Source: an uncultured Collinsella sp. (lineage in GTDB: Bacteria > Actinomycetota > Coriobacteriia > Coriobacteriales > Coriobacteriaceae). Taken from it: DNA of 64,000 nt. Made by a program: the position numbers and the translations under genes. Positions 8,646 to 16,677 of this stretch are shown one piece after another; the first letter of the stretch is position 1; every line of letters starts with the position of its first letter. The notes under the pieces are model-generated. The model saw only the letters and a program-made list of their open reading frames with translations, searched no databases and had not been told where the DNA came from. The stretch covers positions 1 through 64,000 of the forward strand of contig URPK01000004.1 in assembly GCA_900549715.1 (NCBI GenBank), read 5' to 3'.

Positions 8646-9962
8646 TTATCCTTTCCACCCCAATTGGGAATCCTCCGATGCGCCTTCGCACGCTCGCATG
8701 ACCTCGATACCGTGCGAGCGTGCGAACTCGACGAGCTCTGCGTTGCGGGCGTTAATGGTGCCGAAGGTGGCGGGGCACACGATAAGGCGCGCGCAGTGGA
8801 CGAGGAGCTCTTTGGCGCGGGCTATGGTTTTATCCCCGATCGGCTCGAAGGCGCGCTCGGCCACGCATTCCGCCGCCAGGTCGCGCGCGAGCTCGCAGTC
8901 GATGTCCCCTTCGTGCAGAACGCCCGTGTAGAACGCCTTGCCCTGCCGGATGAGCTGGCGAAACACAGCCGACCCCGTACCTGCGCCGGCGATGACGAAC
9001 GTGTGCGCATCGCCGTGCGGGCGCCCAATTTCCACGCTGCCGAAGCGCTCGTTGAAGGTGCCATGCTGAAGGCCGTAGAGCTCGCCAATCGTCTCGCGCG
9101 TGAATATGTCCTCGGGTACGCCGGCGCGGAAGACCCGGCCGTCCTTCACGCAAATCACCTTGTCGGCGCTTTTCTGCGCGAGCTCGAGTTCGTGGATGGA
9201 CATGATGACAGCCACATTCCGCGATTTCGCAAGGTGTCGAAGTATTCGCAGCAGGTCGATCTGGTAGCGGATATCGAGATACGACGTGGGCTCGTCGAGC
9301 ACGAGCACACGCGGATCCTGCGCGATGGCGCGTGCGAGCATGACGCGCTGGCGTTGCCCGTCGCTTATCTGCATAAAGTCGCGCTCGGCGAGCTCTTCCA
9401 CATGTGCGGTTTTCATGGCCTCGTCGACCCGACTTTGGTCGTCGGGCGAGAGTGTGCCCATTCGCCCGGTGTAGGGGTGCCTTCCCGCCTCTACGACATC
9501 GCGGCAGGTGAGGAGCTCGGTCCGGGGGCGATCTGTCAGCATAACGGCAAGGTTCCTTGCAAACTCCGCCGTCTTCCATCGGGAAACCTCCCGCCCGTCG
9601 AGCTCGACCGCGCCGGCAAGCGGTGCCAGATGGCGTGTGATGGTTTTCAAGATGGTCGACTTGCCCGAGCCGTTCGGCCCGATGAGCGCCACGACGTCGC
9701 CCGCGCGAACCTCCAGATCGACGCCTTCGACTACGACCTTCTTGTCGTAGCCCGCCGACAGGTCGCTTATGTGGAAAAGCGGCGCTCCGTCAGCCTGCGT
9801 TTCGACCGTAGTTTCGAGGTTCGGCTCCGCTCGGAGGAGGCGTTCCGCGCGCAGTTCCGCACGAGCCGAAAGTGCCTTCTGGCGCTTTCGTGCGAGCTCA
9901 GGACTGTCTAAGCATGGAATGTCCCCTCCGAGCGTTTTGGGCCGCGGCACGAATTCCCCCAT
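8646..9962 (-). CDS. ABC transporter ATP-binding protein, FecE/BtuD type, with extra C-terminal domain
   Basis: The ATPase of an iron-siderophore/cobalamin/haem-type importer. After an unusual N-terminal extension of about 60 residues comes the ABC domain: Walker A GPNGSGKST, signature ISDGQRQR, Walker B VLVLDEPTS and switch histidine in SIHELE. The family usually ends near 260 residues; here about 130 further residues follow (starting near GRPHGDAHTFVIAGAGTGS), with Rossmann-like strands and no assigned role. The total is 438 residues. The ATG directly follows the permease stop (TAGATG), so translation is coupled. It is the last gene of the riboswitch-controlled leftward operon. Confidence 0.88.
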   Translation of the reverse strand: MGEFVPRPKTLGGDIPCLDSPELARKRQKALSARAELRAERLLRAEPNLETTVETQADGAPLFHISDLSAGYDKKVVVEGVDLEVRAGDVVALIGPNGSGKSTILKTITRHLAPLAGAVELDGREVSRWKTAEFARNLAVMLTDRPRTELLTCRDVVEAGRHPYTGRMGTLSPDDQSRVDEAMKTAHVEELAERDFMQISDGQRQRVMLARAIAQDPRVLVLDEPTSYLDIRYQIDLLRILRHLAKSRNVAVIMSIHELELAQKSADKVICVKDGRVFRAGVPEDIFTRETIGELYGLQHGTFNERFGSVEIGRPHGDAHTFVIAGAGTGSAVFRQLIRQGKAFYTGVLHEGDIDCELARDLAAECVAERAFEPIGDKTIARAKELLVHCARLIVCPATFGTINARNAELVEFARSHGIEVMRACEGASEDSQLGWKG

Positions 9963-11003
9963 CTACCTCACCCGCTTCTTCAACATGAGCGCGATAACCA
10001 CCGGAGCGCCGAAGATGGCGGTGACGGCGCTGATGGAAAGCTCGACGGGAGAGAACAGCGTGCGCGCGATCAAATCGCAGCCCGCGCAGAAGATGGCGCC
10101 TCCCAAGAAGCACGCAGGAATCACGCGGATGGGCTTCGACGACTTTAGCGCCGACTTCACGAGATGCGGAACCGCGATGCCTACGAACGACACCGGACCA
10201 GCGAACGCGGTCACGCAGGCGGAGAGCATGCTCGCTAGAAGGACGAGCACCACGCGGAAGCGTTCGACGTTCACGCCGACGCTTTTCGCGTAGGCTTCTC
10301 CCAGCTGGAAGGCGGAAAGGGGCTTCGATATCGCGAATACGCATGCGCTCACGGTGACCACCACGACCGCGATGACCGCGATGTCGTCCCAGCTCGAACC
10401 CGAGAAGCTACCCAAAGACCAGTTGTGCAGGTTCACGATGGACTGGTCGTCGGCGAAGGCGATGAGGAAGTTCGTCGCCGCCGAGCAGATGTATCCCACC
10501 ATGACGCCCGCCACGATGAGCATGGCCATGGAACTTATGCGCCGTGCGATGAGGAGCACGAAGCCGATGGTGATAAGCGAGCCCAGAAACGCTGCGGCCA
10601 CCATGGCCGGCGAGGACATGGCCTGGTTCGCGCCTAGAAGTACGATCATCGTAAGCGCGACGACGAACTTTGCGCCCGAGGAGACGCCCAAGATGAACGG
10701 GTCGGCGATGGGGTTGTTGAAAAACGTCTGCAGCAGGAACCCGGAAAGCGAAAGTGCCCCGCCGAGAAGCACGGCTGAAAGCACGCGCGGCAGGCGAATC
10801 TCCCAGATGACCTGGCTTTCCATGGAATTGGCCGCGCCGCCCGAAAGGATGCCGGGGATGTGGTCTGCGGGCACGAGCACGCTCCCGATGCACAGGTTGG
10901 CCCCGACGAGCACGATGAGGGCAACAGCGAGCAGCGCCGTCACGACGCGACACCGCGCGGCGCGCCCCGATTCGTCGTATGCCATGGAAAGCCGGCTTCT
11001 CAT
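9963..11003 (-). CDS. ABC transporter permease, FecCD/BtuC family
   Basis: A 346-residue membrane protein of the type II importer permease family. Landmarks are the first membrane helix after a charged start, then WEIRLPRVLSAVLLGGALSLSG, the conserved segment of FecCD/BtuC proteins, GVSSGAKF and SVGVNVERFR, and the C-terminal AGPVSFVGIAVPHLVK coupling region. About eight to ten hydrophobic segments are visible. It lies between the substrate-binding protein gene and the ATPase gene. The ATG at 11003 has a distant GAGGAA; an in-frame ATG at 10985 is less likely. Substrate is inferred from the operon: corrinoid, haem or a related metal chelate. Confidence 0.9.
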   Translation of the reverse strand: MRSRLSMAYDESGRAARCRVVTALLAVALIVLVGANLCIGSVLVPADHIPGILSGGAANSMESQVIWEIRLPRVLSAVLLGGALSLSGFLLQTFFNNPIADPFILGVSSGAKFVVALTMIVLLGANQAMSSPAMVAAAFLGSLITIGFVLLIARRISSMAMLIVAGVMVGYICSAATNFLIAFADDQSIVNLHNWSLGSFSGSSWDDIAVIAVVVVTVSACVFAISKPLSAFQLGEAYAKSVGVNVERFRVVLVLLASMLSACVTAFAGPVSFVGIAVPHLVKSALKSSKPIRVIPACFLGGAIFCAGCDLIARTLFSPVELSISAVTAIFGAPVVIALMLKKRVR

Positions 11004-11007
11004 GGCG

Positions 11008-12579
11008 CTAACCGAGCTTCCTCAGATAATGGAAGTCGCTCGCGTCATTGCCGGTGAACGCCCCGTGCAGCTCGTCGATAATGTCGGCGGTAGAAGTCAT
11101 CTGCTGGTACATGTCGGCGCTTGTGACCCAGACGTTGCCGTTCTTCACGGCTTTGAACTGCGACAATAGCGCGTTTTTGCCTACGAAGTCGTTCAAGGTG
11201 GTAACTGACTCGTCGATGGTGCCGTTGTAGACGATGATGTCGGCATCCTTCGCCGTCGCGTAGAAGCGCTCCATTTCGAGCGTTACTGACGAACCTGACG
11301 TCGACGCCGTCTGCGCGTCATCGAGCGCATAGCTGCCGCCTGCAAGCTCGATCATCTGCGCCACGTAGTCGCCCGCCCGCCGCGTGACGGCGGCCCCGTT
11401 CGAGTTAATGTAGAAATACGCCACGGTTTTACCTGACGACGCGAGCCCCGACGTTTGCTCGACGCGGGCCTTCTGCTCGTTGAACAGGTGCGCGGCCTCG
11501 TCTTCCTTGTCGAACAGGACGCCGAAAAGCTTAATCCACTCGACGCGCCCGAGTGCTTCGGGCTCGCTCGACGACTGTTCGGTGAGCACGACGAGCCCGA
11601 GCTTCTGCAGCTTTTCCTTCACATCGGGCGTGTGGTTGATCATGGTGTTCTCGATGGCGAGCGTACAGCCCGAGGCCGATATTCGCTCGTAGTCGGGCGC
11701 GCTGTACTTGCCGCCGTAGGCGATCGCCCCACTTTCGAGTGCGCTTTTGAAGCCCACGACCGAGCAGTCGTCGGCCTTCGTGCCCGACATGATGATATTG
11801 TCGTTCGCATCGAGCGCGTCGACTAGGCACATCGTCGCCGACGACACGAGGTACACCTTGTTGGCGGGGCACCTTATGACCGCGATGTCGGAGCTCAACC
11901 CATCAGGTACCTTCGCATCTTGCGGCACCACGAGGAAACGTTCTCCATTCGAAACGCAGATAAGCCGCAGACCGCCTTCGAACTCGTCGACAGTGAAGTG
12001 CTCGGCGTATTCAAGCTGAAGCGCCCCCGTCGGCTCCCAGCCACAGCCCAAATCGGCGTTGTGGAAGTCGGCCGCGGCGCTTGAAGCCGTTCCCGCAGGG
12101 GAGCCGCCGCTTGCATCGTCGCCCGATTTCTCCTTCATGGTGGATGAGTCGAAGTGGATCGTGTAGTCGATGGTGTGCGGCGTCGACATGGCGACGGTCT
12201 CGGCCGACACGGCGATGTCCTCGTCGAGCGTGACGGGTATCTCGAACGTGGAGTTGCCGCCGTCGTTTACGGGTGCGTAGTCCACGCCGTCGACGGTCAT
12301 CTTGTCGTAGTTCGAACTCGACCAGGTGATGGTCGCGGTGTAGGTGTCGCCATCCTTCACAATTGTGGTGGGTGAGGCGATGCTTGCGCGCCCTGACCCG
12401 CCGGAAAGCGAGACATTCACAGTGTATTCCTGAGAGCCCGCCGTGCCACCGGTCGCGTTCGGGCTCGCACTGCACCCCGCGAAGGGAAGCGCGAGCAGGG
12501 CGACGAGAACGCAGGTGATCGCGCGCGCCGCGATGCTGTGGCGCTTCCTGTTTTCCCCCTTGGGGAGAATCAACCGCAT
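11008..12579 (-). CDS. Substrate-binding lipoprotein of the ABC importer, with N-terminal NEAT-like region
   Basis: A 523-residue secreted lipoprotein. The signal peptide ends in a lipobox LPFAGC (Cys36). Residues of about 50-150 form a beta-rich region (DGDTYTATITWSSSNYDKM ... DYTIHFDSS). Its order of motifs resembles the neighbouring small lipoprotein and, more loosely, NEAT haem-binding domains. From about residue 170 to the end is a BtuF/FepB-type periplasmic-binding fold (for example KLQKLGLVVLTEQSSSEPEA, DADIIVYNGTID and VWVTSADMYQQ). The family normally lacks the N-terminal domain. Only four bases separate it from the upstream lipoprotein gene. It probably delivers a tetrapyrrole or corrinoid to the permease. 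Confidence 0.85.
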   Translation of the reverse strand: MRLILPKGENRKRHSIAARAITCVLVALLALPFAGCSASPNATGGTAGSQEYTVNVSLSGGSGRASIASPTTIVKDGDTYTATITWSSSNYDKMTVDGVDYAPVNDGGNSTFEIPVTLDEDIAVSAETVAMSTPHTIDYTIHFDSSTMKEKSGDDASGGSPAGTASSAAADFHNADLGCGWEPTGALQLEYAEHFTVDEFEGGLRLICVSNGERFLVVPQDAKVPDGLSSDIAVIRCPANKVYLVSSATMCLVDALDANDNIIMSGTKADDCSVVGFKSALESGAIAYGGKYSAPDYERISASGCTLAIENTMINHTPDVKEKLQKLGLVVLTEQSSSEPEALGRVEWIKLFGVLFDKEDEAAHLFNEQKARVEQTSGLASSGKTVAYFYINSNGAAVTRRAGDYVAQMIELAGGSYALDDAQTASTSGSSVTLEMERFYATAKDADIIVYNGTIDESVTTLNDFVGKNALLSQFKAVKNGNVWVTSADMYQQMTSTADIIDELHGAFTGNDASDFHYLRKLG

Positions 12580-12583
12580 GGCG

Positions 12584-13117
12584 TTACTTCAGTGCGTCGG
12601 CGCGCAGATCGACGCCGGCGGATTCGAACACAAGCGTGCGGTCGTACCACTGCTCTTTTCTAATACTCCACGCGGCACAGGCGGTGTCCTCGTCGAGCGC
12701 ATCAACGGGCACGTCGTAGGTGTACTTGCCTTCCGCGTTTTCCACATAGGGGATGAAGTCGGCCTCGCTCGCGGCGGCAGCCTCGTTGCCCGTGCCCATG
12801 AAGAGCTTGCCGTAGCCCGTGCCGGAAAGCGTCATCACGCAGTGCATGGAGCCGTTTTCCACGATGAGCTGGGCGTCCACAATCCTGAACATGTTCGAGC
12901 TGGAATCTACGGTGATCGGATAGGTGCCGTCGGCTACCTTGTCGGCGGTGATGGGGGCAGCGCTTGCGCCCTCGGTCGCATCGGCCGCCTGCTCGGTCTT
13001 TTCCTGGGAATCGGTATTGCTTGCCTTTGCGCTGTCGCTTGAATTTCCGGCGCAGCCGGCGAGCGAGAACGCGAGAAGCGCCGCCGACAGGGCGAAGACG
13101 AGGGTTTTCTTCAACAT
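12584..13117 (-). CDS. Small surface lipoprotein with NEAT-like domain
   Basis: A 177-residue lipoprotein: signal peptide with lipobox SLAGC (Cys22), a short acidic/serine linker, then one beta-rich domain (about residues 55-175). Its motif order is DGTYPITVDSSSNMF, LIVENGSMHCVMTLSG, YGKLFMGTG, YTYDVPVDALDE and WYDRTLVFES. This order is reminiscent of NEAT domains (a xLIVKNGxxxVxLTL-like strand, then a C-terminal Y-x-x-x-xVxF strand), but the resemblance is by eye only. It stands between the exported CbiK and the substrate-binding protein of an importer operon, so capture or relay of a tetrapyrrole at the cell surface is the best guess. AAAGGAAC precedes the ATG. Confidence 0.75.
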   Translation of the reverse strand: MLKKTLVFALSAALLAFSLAGCAGNSSDSAKASNTDSQEKTEQAADATEGASAAPITADKVADGTYPITVDSSSNMFRIVDAQLIVENGSMHCVMTLSGTGYGKLFMGTGNEAAAASEADFIPYVENAEGKYTYDVPVDALDEDTACAAWSIRKEQWYDRTLVFESAGVDLRADALK

Positions 13118-13180
13118 GGAGGGGTTCCTTTCAATCGCTTCTACCGCCCGCGCCGTGCGGTGGGCGGGCGGGATGCGAAT

Positions 13181-13252
13181 GCAACGGGCATGCGCCGTCG
13201 GTCGGGGAAGGCGCATGCCCGTTGCACGGGGACGCGACCGGCGCCCCCGTGC
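13181..13252 (-). other. Two tandem hairpins between cbiK and the lipoprotein gene
   Basis: The first hairpin is a perfect 16-base inverted repeat (13181-13196 with 13210-13225) and a 13-base loop. The second (about 13223-13252) pairs GCACGGGG with CCCCGTGC. Neither has a U-tract. They lie in the 144-base gap of the leftward operon. They could protect the cbiK mRNA end or reduce read-through into the transporter genes. Confidence 0.7.
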
Positions 13253-13261
13253 GCGGCGAGT

Positions 13262-14188
13262 TTACAGCTTGGCGATGGCGTCGTCCACGTGCGAGACGTA
13301 GATGTCGTCGACCGCGGCGTTCTGTCCCAGACCCTGGAGCAGGCACGTCACTTCGAAGCCGGCGGCCACGAACTTCGCAGCCCAGCTGTCGGGGTCGGTC
13401 TCGTCTGCCATGTCGTTGTTCGCGTGGTCGCCCGCGACCACCATGAACGGCGCGAGCACGGCCTTCTTGTACCCTGCGGCGCTCGCAGCGGCGATAACAT
13501 CCTCGCAGGTCGGTTCAGCCTCGACGGTGCCGACGAAGAACTGCGTCAAGCCCTCGTTCTTGAACACTTCCTGCATCTTGGCATAGTCGGCGTTGGAATC
13601 GGCTTCGGTGCCGTGGCCCATGAGGCACAGCGCCGTCTTGCCGTCGTCGAAGGACGCCATGTTCTCCTTAATGGCTGCGGCCACCTTCTTGTAGTCGTCG
13701 TCGGAGGTGAGCAGCGGGTCGCCGAGCGAGATCTTGTCGAACTTGTCGGCGTACTTGTCGAGCTCGTCTTTCACGTCGGCGTATTCCAGGCCAGCCATGA
13801 GATGCGTCGGCTGCACGACGATTTCCTTCACGCCGTCTTCCACGCAGCGGTCGAGCGCCTCGGTCATGTTGTCGATCGTGATGCTGTCGCGCTTCTTCAG
13901 TTTGTCGATGATGATCTGCGCGGTGAAGGCGCGGCGGATGTCGTAGTCCTGCCAGTACTTCTCGCGGATAGCGTCTTCGATGGCGCCGATGGTGATGTGG
14001 CGCGAGTCGTTGTAGCTCGTGCCGAAGCTCGTGACGAGAATGACCGGCTTCACGGCCTTCTCCTTTTCGCTCGATTTCTCGGGACTCGCGGAGGTGCTGG
14101 AGCAGCCCGCGAGCGCGAATCCGGCGAGCGCGACGGCTCCGGTTGCTGCGGCGCCCATGAAGCCGCGGCGTGACATCTGGTCGGACAT
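13262..14188 (-). CDS. cbiK: Exported sirohydrochlorin cobaltochelatase, CbiK type
   Basis: The 308-residue protein matches the CbiK family, which inserts cobalt (or iron) into sirohydrochlorin. Visible landmarks are LVTSFGTSYNDSR at the start of the mature protein, CLMGHGTEADSN with one active-site histidine, and MVVAGDHANNDMADE with the second. Unlike cytosolic CbiK it begins MSRRGFMG, a twin-arginine signal, followed by a hydrophobic stretch and lipobox ALAGC (Cys29), so it is probably exported folded and lipid-anchored. Extracytoplasmic CbiK proteins are known in Desulfovibrio. GAGGAAAGG precedes ATG 14188. It is first in the operon behind the cobalamin riboswitch, with importer genes downstream. 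Confidence 0.9.
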   Translation of the reverse strand: MSDQMSRRGFMGAAATGAVALAGFALAGCSSTSASPEKSSEKEKAVKPVILVTSFGTSYNDSRHITIGAIEDAIREKYWQDYDIRRAFTAQIIIDKLKKRDSITIDNMTEALDRCVEDGVKEIVVQPTHLMAGLEYADVKDELDKYADKFDKISLGDPLLTSDDDYKKVAAAIKENMASFDDGKTALCLMGHGTEADSNADYAKMQEVFKNEGLTQFFVGTVEAEPTCEDVIAAASAAGYKKAVLAPFMVVAGDHANNDMADETDPDSWAAKFVAAGFEVTCLLQGLGQNAAVDDIYVSHVDDAIAKL

Positions 14189-14341
14189 GGTTTTCCCTTT
14201 CCTCGGTTTGCCGGTCCCCCGGCGACAGTTGCTTATCGGCACAAGCGAAAGAAAAGCGCGCTCGTCCGCAAAGGGATAGCGCGCCTGTTTCTTGCATTCG
14301 AAAGGGAAGCGCACTCCTCGGGGTTCACAAGGAGATAACGC

Positions 14342-14356
14342 CACGGCGATGCCGTG
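14342..14356 (-). promoter_or_regulatory. Possible expression-platform hairpin of the riboswitch
   Basis: A perfect six-base stem CACGGC / GCCGTG with a three-base loop lies about ten bases after the riboswitch core on the leftward transcript, about 150 bases before cbiK. It has no U-tract, so its role in switching is only a suggestion. Confidence 0.35.
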
Positions 14357-14365
14357 AGGAAAAGG

Positions 14366-14490
14366 CGAAGCAGTCTGGCTTGGGGCGCGAGGCGGTTCGC
14401 CCGCGCGTCCTACACAGTAATGTCCCTTGCCCAGGATTCCCACCTGGTTCCCTCCGCAAGCCAGCGCGGACTGTGTGGGCACCGCGCCGG
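14366..14490 (-). promoter_or_regulatory. Cobalamin riboswitch
   Basis: The leftward strand shows the conserved cobalamin-riboswitch blocks in order: GGTGCC near the 5' end, GGGAACCAGGTGGGAATCC with the paired CCAGG / CCTGG arm, GGGACATTACTGTG (the usual C-NACTGT segment), and AAGCCAGACTGC, corresponding to the B12 box. It lies about 180-300 bases upstream of cbiK on the same strand. It should lower expression of the cbiK-lipoprotein-importer operon when adenosylcobalamin or a related corrinoid is plentiful. No matching element is seen on the other strand before the biosynthetic operon. Confidence 0.88.
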
Positions 14491-14534
14491 TCGTTTCCTT
14501 TTATTCGATTGTCATATGCTCGTTGCCGAAACTA

Positions 14535-14549
14535 CCACTATGATAGTGG
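14535..14549. promoter_or_regulatory. Perfect palindrome in the divergent cbiK/cobM promoter region
   Basis: CCACTAT-G-ATAGTGG is a perfect seven-base inverted repeat around one base. It contains TATGAT (14539-14544), which could serve as a rightward -10 box for the cobM operon. It looks like a repressor operator placed between two divergent operons, one riboswitch-controlled and the other without a visible riboswitch. Protein partner unknown. Confidence 0.5.
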
Positions 14550-14699
14550 GCGTTTGTGGGCGTGTCAAAGCCAGGGCGGGCGGCATTGCGCCTCCTGCCT
14601 ACGTATTTGCGCCGATTGCCGCTGCGGGCGCCGTGTCTTGCCCGCTGTGCGAAGGGCGGCGTAAACGGTTGCGATGAGAAACGGGAAGGGAAGGCTCGG

Positions 14700-15491
14700 A
14701 TGATTCATATCGTTGGCGCAGGTTCGGGCGCCGCCGACCTTATCACGCTGCGCGGGGCGCGTCTTCTGCGCGCGGCCGACGTGGTCGTTTGGGCGGGGAG
14801 CCTTGTGAACCCCGAGCTGCTCGCCGAGTGCAAGGAATCCTGCGTCGTCTACGACAGCGCGCACATGACCTTGGAGGAAGTGCTCGACGTGATGTGCGCG
14901 GCGGATGCGCGGGGCGAGGAAGTGGTGCGCCTGCACACGGGCGACCCGTGCCTGTACGGCGCCATCCAGGAGCAGATGGACGCGCTCGACGCGCGCGGCG
15001 TGGACTACGAGGTGGTGCCCGGCGTGTCGAGCTTTTGCGGTGCCGCGGCGGCGCTTCGCCAGGAATACACGCTGCCGGGAATCAGCCAGTCGGTCGTGAT
15101 CACGCGGCTTTCCGGGCGCACCCCCATGCCCGCGGGCGAGGGCATGCGCACCATGGCGGAAAGCGGCTCGACTATGGTCATCTTCCTGAGCTCGGGTATG
15201 CTCGCCGAGCTTTCCGCCGAGCTTTTGGCCGCAGGCCGCAGCTCCGACGAGCCGGCGGCGCTCGTGTATAAGGCGACCTGGCCTGAGGAGCGCGTGGTGC
15301 GATGCACAGTGGGCACGCTCGCCGATGCGGGCGCGCGAGAGGGCATCGACCGCACGGCGCTCGCGGTGGTGGGCCGCGTGCTCGGAGCTCGCGGCGGGCT
15401 TGCGCACAACGGCGCGCAAGCGGAGTCGTACGAGCGCAGCAAGCTATACGACCCTTCGTTTGCCACGGGGTATCGGAAGGCGAGCAGCTAG
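14700..15491 (+). CDS. cobM: Precorrin-4/cobalt-precorrin-4 C11-methyltransferase
   Basis: This enzyme (CobM/CbiF) methylates C-11 of the corrin precursor using S-adenosylmethionine. The 263-residue protein is a typical class III methyltransferase: HIVGAGSGAADLITLRG at the start, VVWAGSLVNPELL, HTGDPCLYGAIQEQM (the GDP loop), and VVPGVSSFCGAAAAL. GGGAAGGGAAGG lies six bases before ATG 14700. An in-frame extension further left has no homology pattern and is ignored. It is the first gene of the rightward cobalamin operon; cbiD starts two bases after its stop. Confidence 0.94.
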   Translation: MIHIVGAGSGAADLITLRGARLLRAADVVVWAGSLVNPELLAECKESCVVYDSAHMTLEEVLDVMCAADARGEEVVRLHTGDPCLYGAIQEQMDALDARGVDYEVVPGVSSFCGAAAALRQEYTLPGISQSVVITRLSGRTPMPAGEGMRTMAESGSTMVIFLSSGMLAELSAELLAAGRSSDEPAALVYKATWPEERVVRCTVGTLADAGAREGIDRTALAVVGRVLGARGGLAHNGAQAESYERSKLYDPSFATGYRKASS

Positions 15492-15492
15492 C

Positions 15493-16677
15493 GTGGCCTT
15501 CGAGCACTACATATATACCGGGACGACCCGCCTGCGCTGCGGCTACACCACGGGGAGCTGCGCCGCGCTCGCGGCGAAGGCGGCCTGCGAGATGCTCTTG
15601 TCACGAAAGTCCGTCGGCCGCGTGTCGATCGTCACCCCCGGCGGGCTGCCCGTCGAGGCGAACGTGGTCGACGCATGTATCGGCGAGGGGTGCGCCCAGT
15701 GCGCCGTGCGAAAGGACGCAGGCGACGATGCCGATGTGACCGACGGCGTGCTCGTGTACGCGCGCGTGGAACATGCGGGGTCGGGCACGGGTGCTGCGGG
15801 CAGCAAGGGCGTGCCCGCGCGCGAATCGGAAGTTTCCGTCGATGGCGGCGTGGGCGTGGGGCGCGTGACGTTGCCCGGGCTCGAGCAGCCGGTGGGGGCG
15901 GCCGCCATCAACGCGACGCCGCGCGCGATGATCACTTCGGCGGTGCGCGAGGTGTGCGCCGCGCACGGCTTTTCTGGAAATATCGCTGTGACGATTTCGG
16001 TACCCGAGGGTGTTGCCCTTGCCGAAAAGACCTTCAACCCGCACCTGGGGATAGAGGACGGCATCTCCATCCTGGGCACGACGGGCATCGTCGAGCCGCG
16101 CAGTCTCGCTGCCTTGCGCGACAGCATCGAGCTCGAGATCCGGCAGCATGCGGCTATGGGGCGGCGCGGAGTCGTGCTCACGCCCGGCAACTACGGTGCA
16201 CAGTTCATCTCGGGGCATTTCCACCTAAACGGTGCGCCGGTGGTCTTCATCTCCAACTTCGTGGGCGATGCGATTGATTGCTGCGTTCGCGAGGGATTTA
16301 CCAATGTCCTTCTTGTGGGACACATCGGCAAGCTGGTGAAGGTCGCGGGCGGCATCATGGACACCCATTCGCGTACCGCCGACTGCCGCGCGGAGATTCT
16401 GGCCGCCCACGCGGCCTTGGCCGGCGCGGGAACGAAGACCGTGCGCGAGATCATGTCGTCGGTCACGACCACGGCGGCGCTCGAGGTAATCGAGGCCGCC
16501 GGCGTGGGGGACGCTGCGCGCGCCTCGCTCGCTGCGGCAATCGATGACAGGTTGCGCCGCCGCGCGGCGGGCGCATGCGACATCGCCGCGGTCGTGTTCG
16601 ACGCCGAGCGCCGCGAGCTTTTCCGCACGTCGGGCGCCGATGCAGTTATCGGGGAATTGGGGGCTACGTATGAGTAA
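15493..16677 (+). CDS. cbiD: Cobalt-precorrin-5B C1-methyltransferase
   Basis: CbiD methylates C-1 in the anaerobic cobalamin route. The 394-residue protein shows the family start RLRCGYTTGSCAALAAKAA and later GTTGIVEPRS, TPGNYGAQFI, FVGDAIDCC and HIGKLVKVAGGIMDTHS. The start is the GTG at 15493, one base after the cobM stop; no ATG is nearer the conserved N-terminus. Its stop overlaps the start of cobI by eight bases. Its presence, with cbiG and cbiK, places this pathway on the anaerobic, early-cobalt branch. Confidence 0.93.
   Translation: MAFEHYIYTGTTRLRCGYTTGSCAALAAKAACEMLLSRKSVGRVSIVTPGGLPVEANVVDACIGEGCAQCAVRKDAGDDADVTDGVLVYARVEHAGSGTGAAGSKGVPARESEVSVDGGVGVGRVTLPGLEQPVGAAAINATPRAMITSAVREVCAAHGFSGNIAVTISVPEGVALAEKTFNPHLGIEDGISILGTTGIVEPRSLAALRDSIELEIRQHAAMGRRGVVLTPGNYGAQFISGHFHLNGAPVVFISNFVGDAIDCCVREGFTNVLLVGHIGKLVKVAGGIMDTHSRTADCRAEILAAHAALAGAGTKTVREIMSSVTTTAALEVIEAAGVGDAARASLAAAIDDRLRRRAAGACDIAAVVFDAERRELFRTSGADAVIGELGATYE

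Noticed and set aside
14556..14699. N-terminal extension of cobM
   Set aside because: The in-frame extension has no homology-like pattern; a good ribosome site points to ATG 14700.
14500..14700. Second cobalamin riboswitch on the rightward strand before cobM
   Set aside because: None of the conserved blocks (GGTGCC, GGGAA...GGTG, ACTGT, B12 box) is present in order on that strand.
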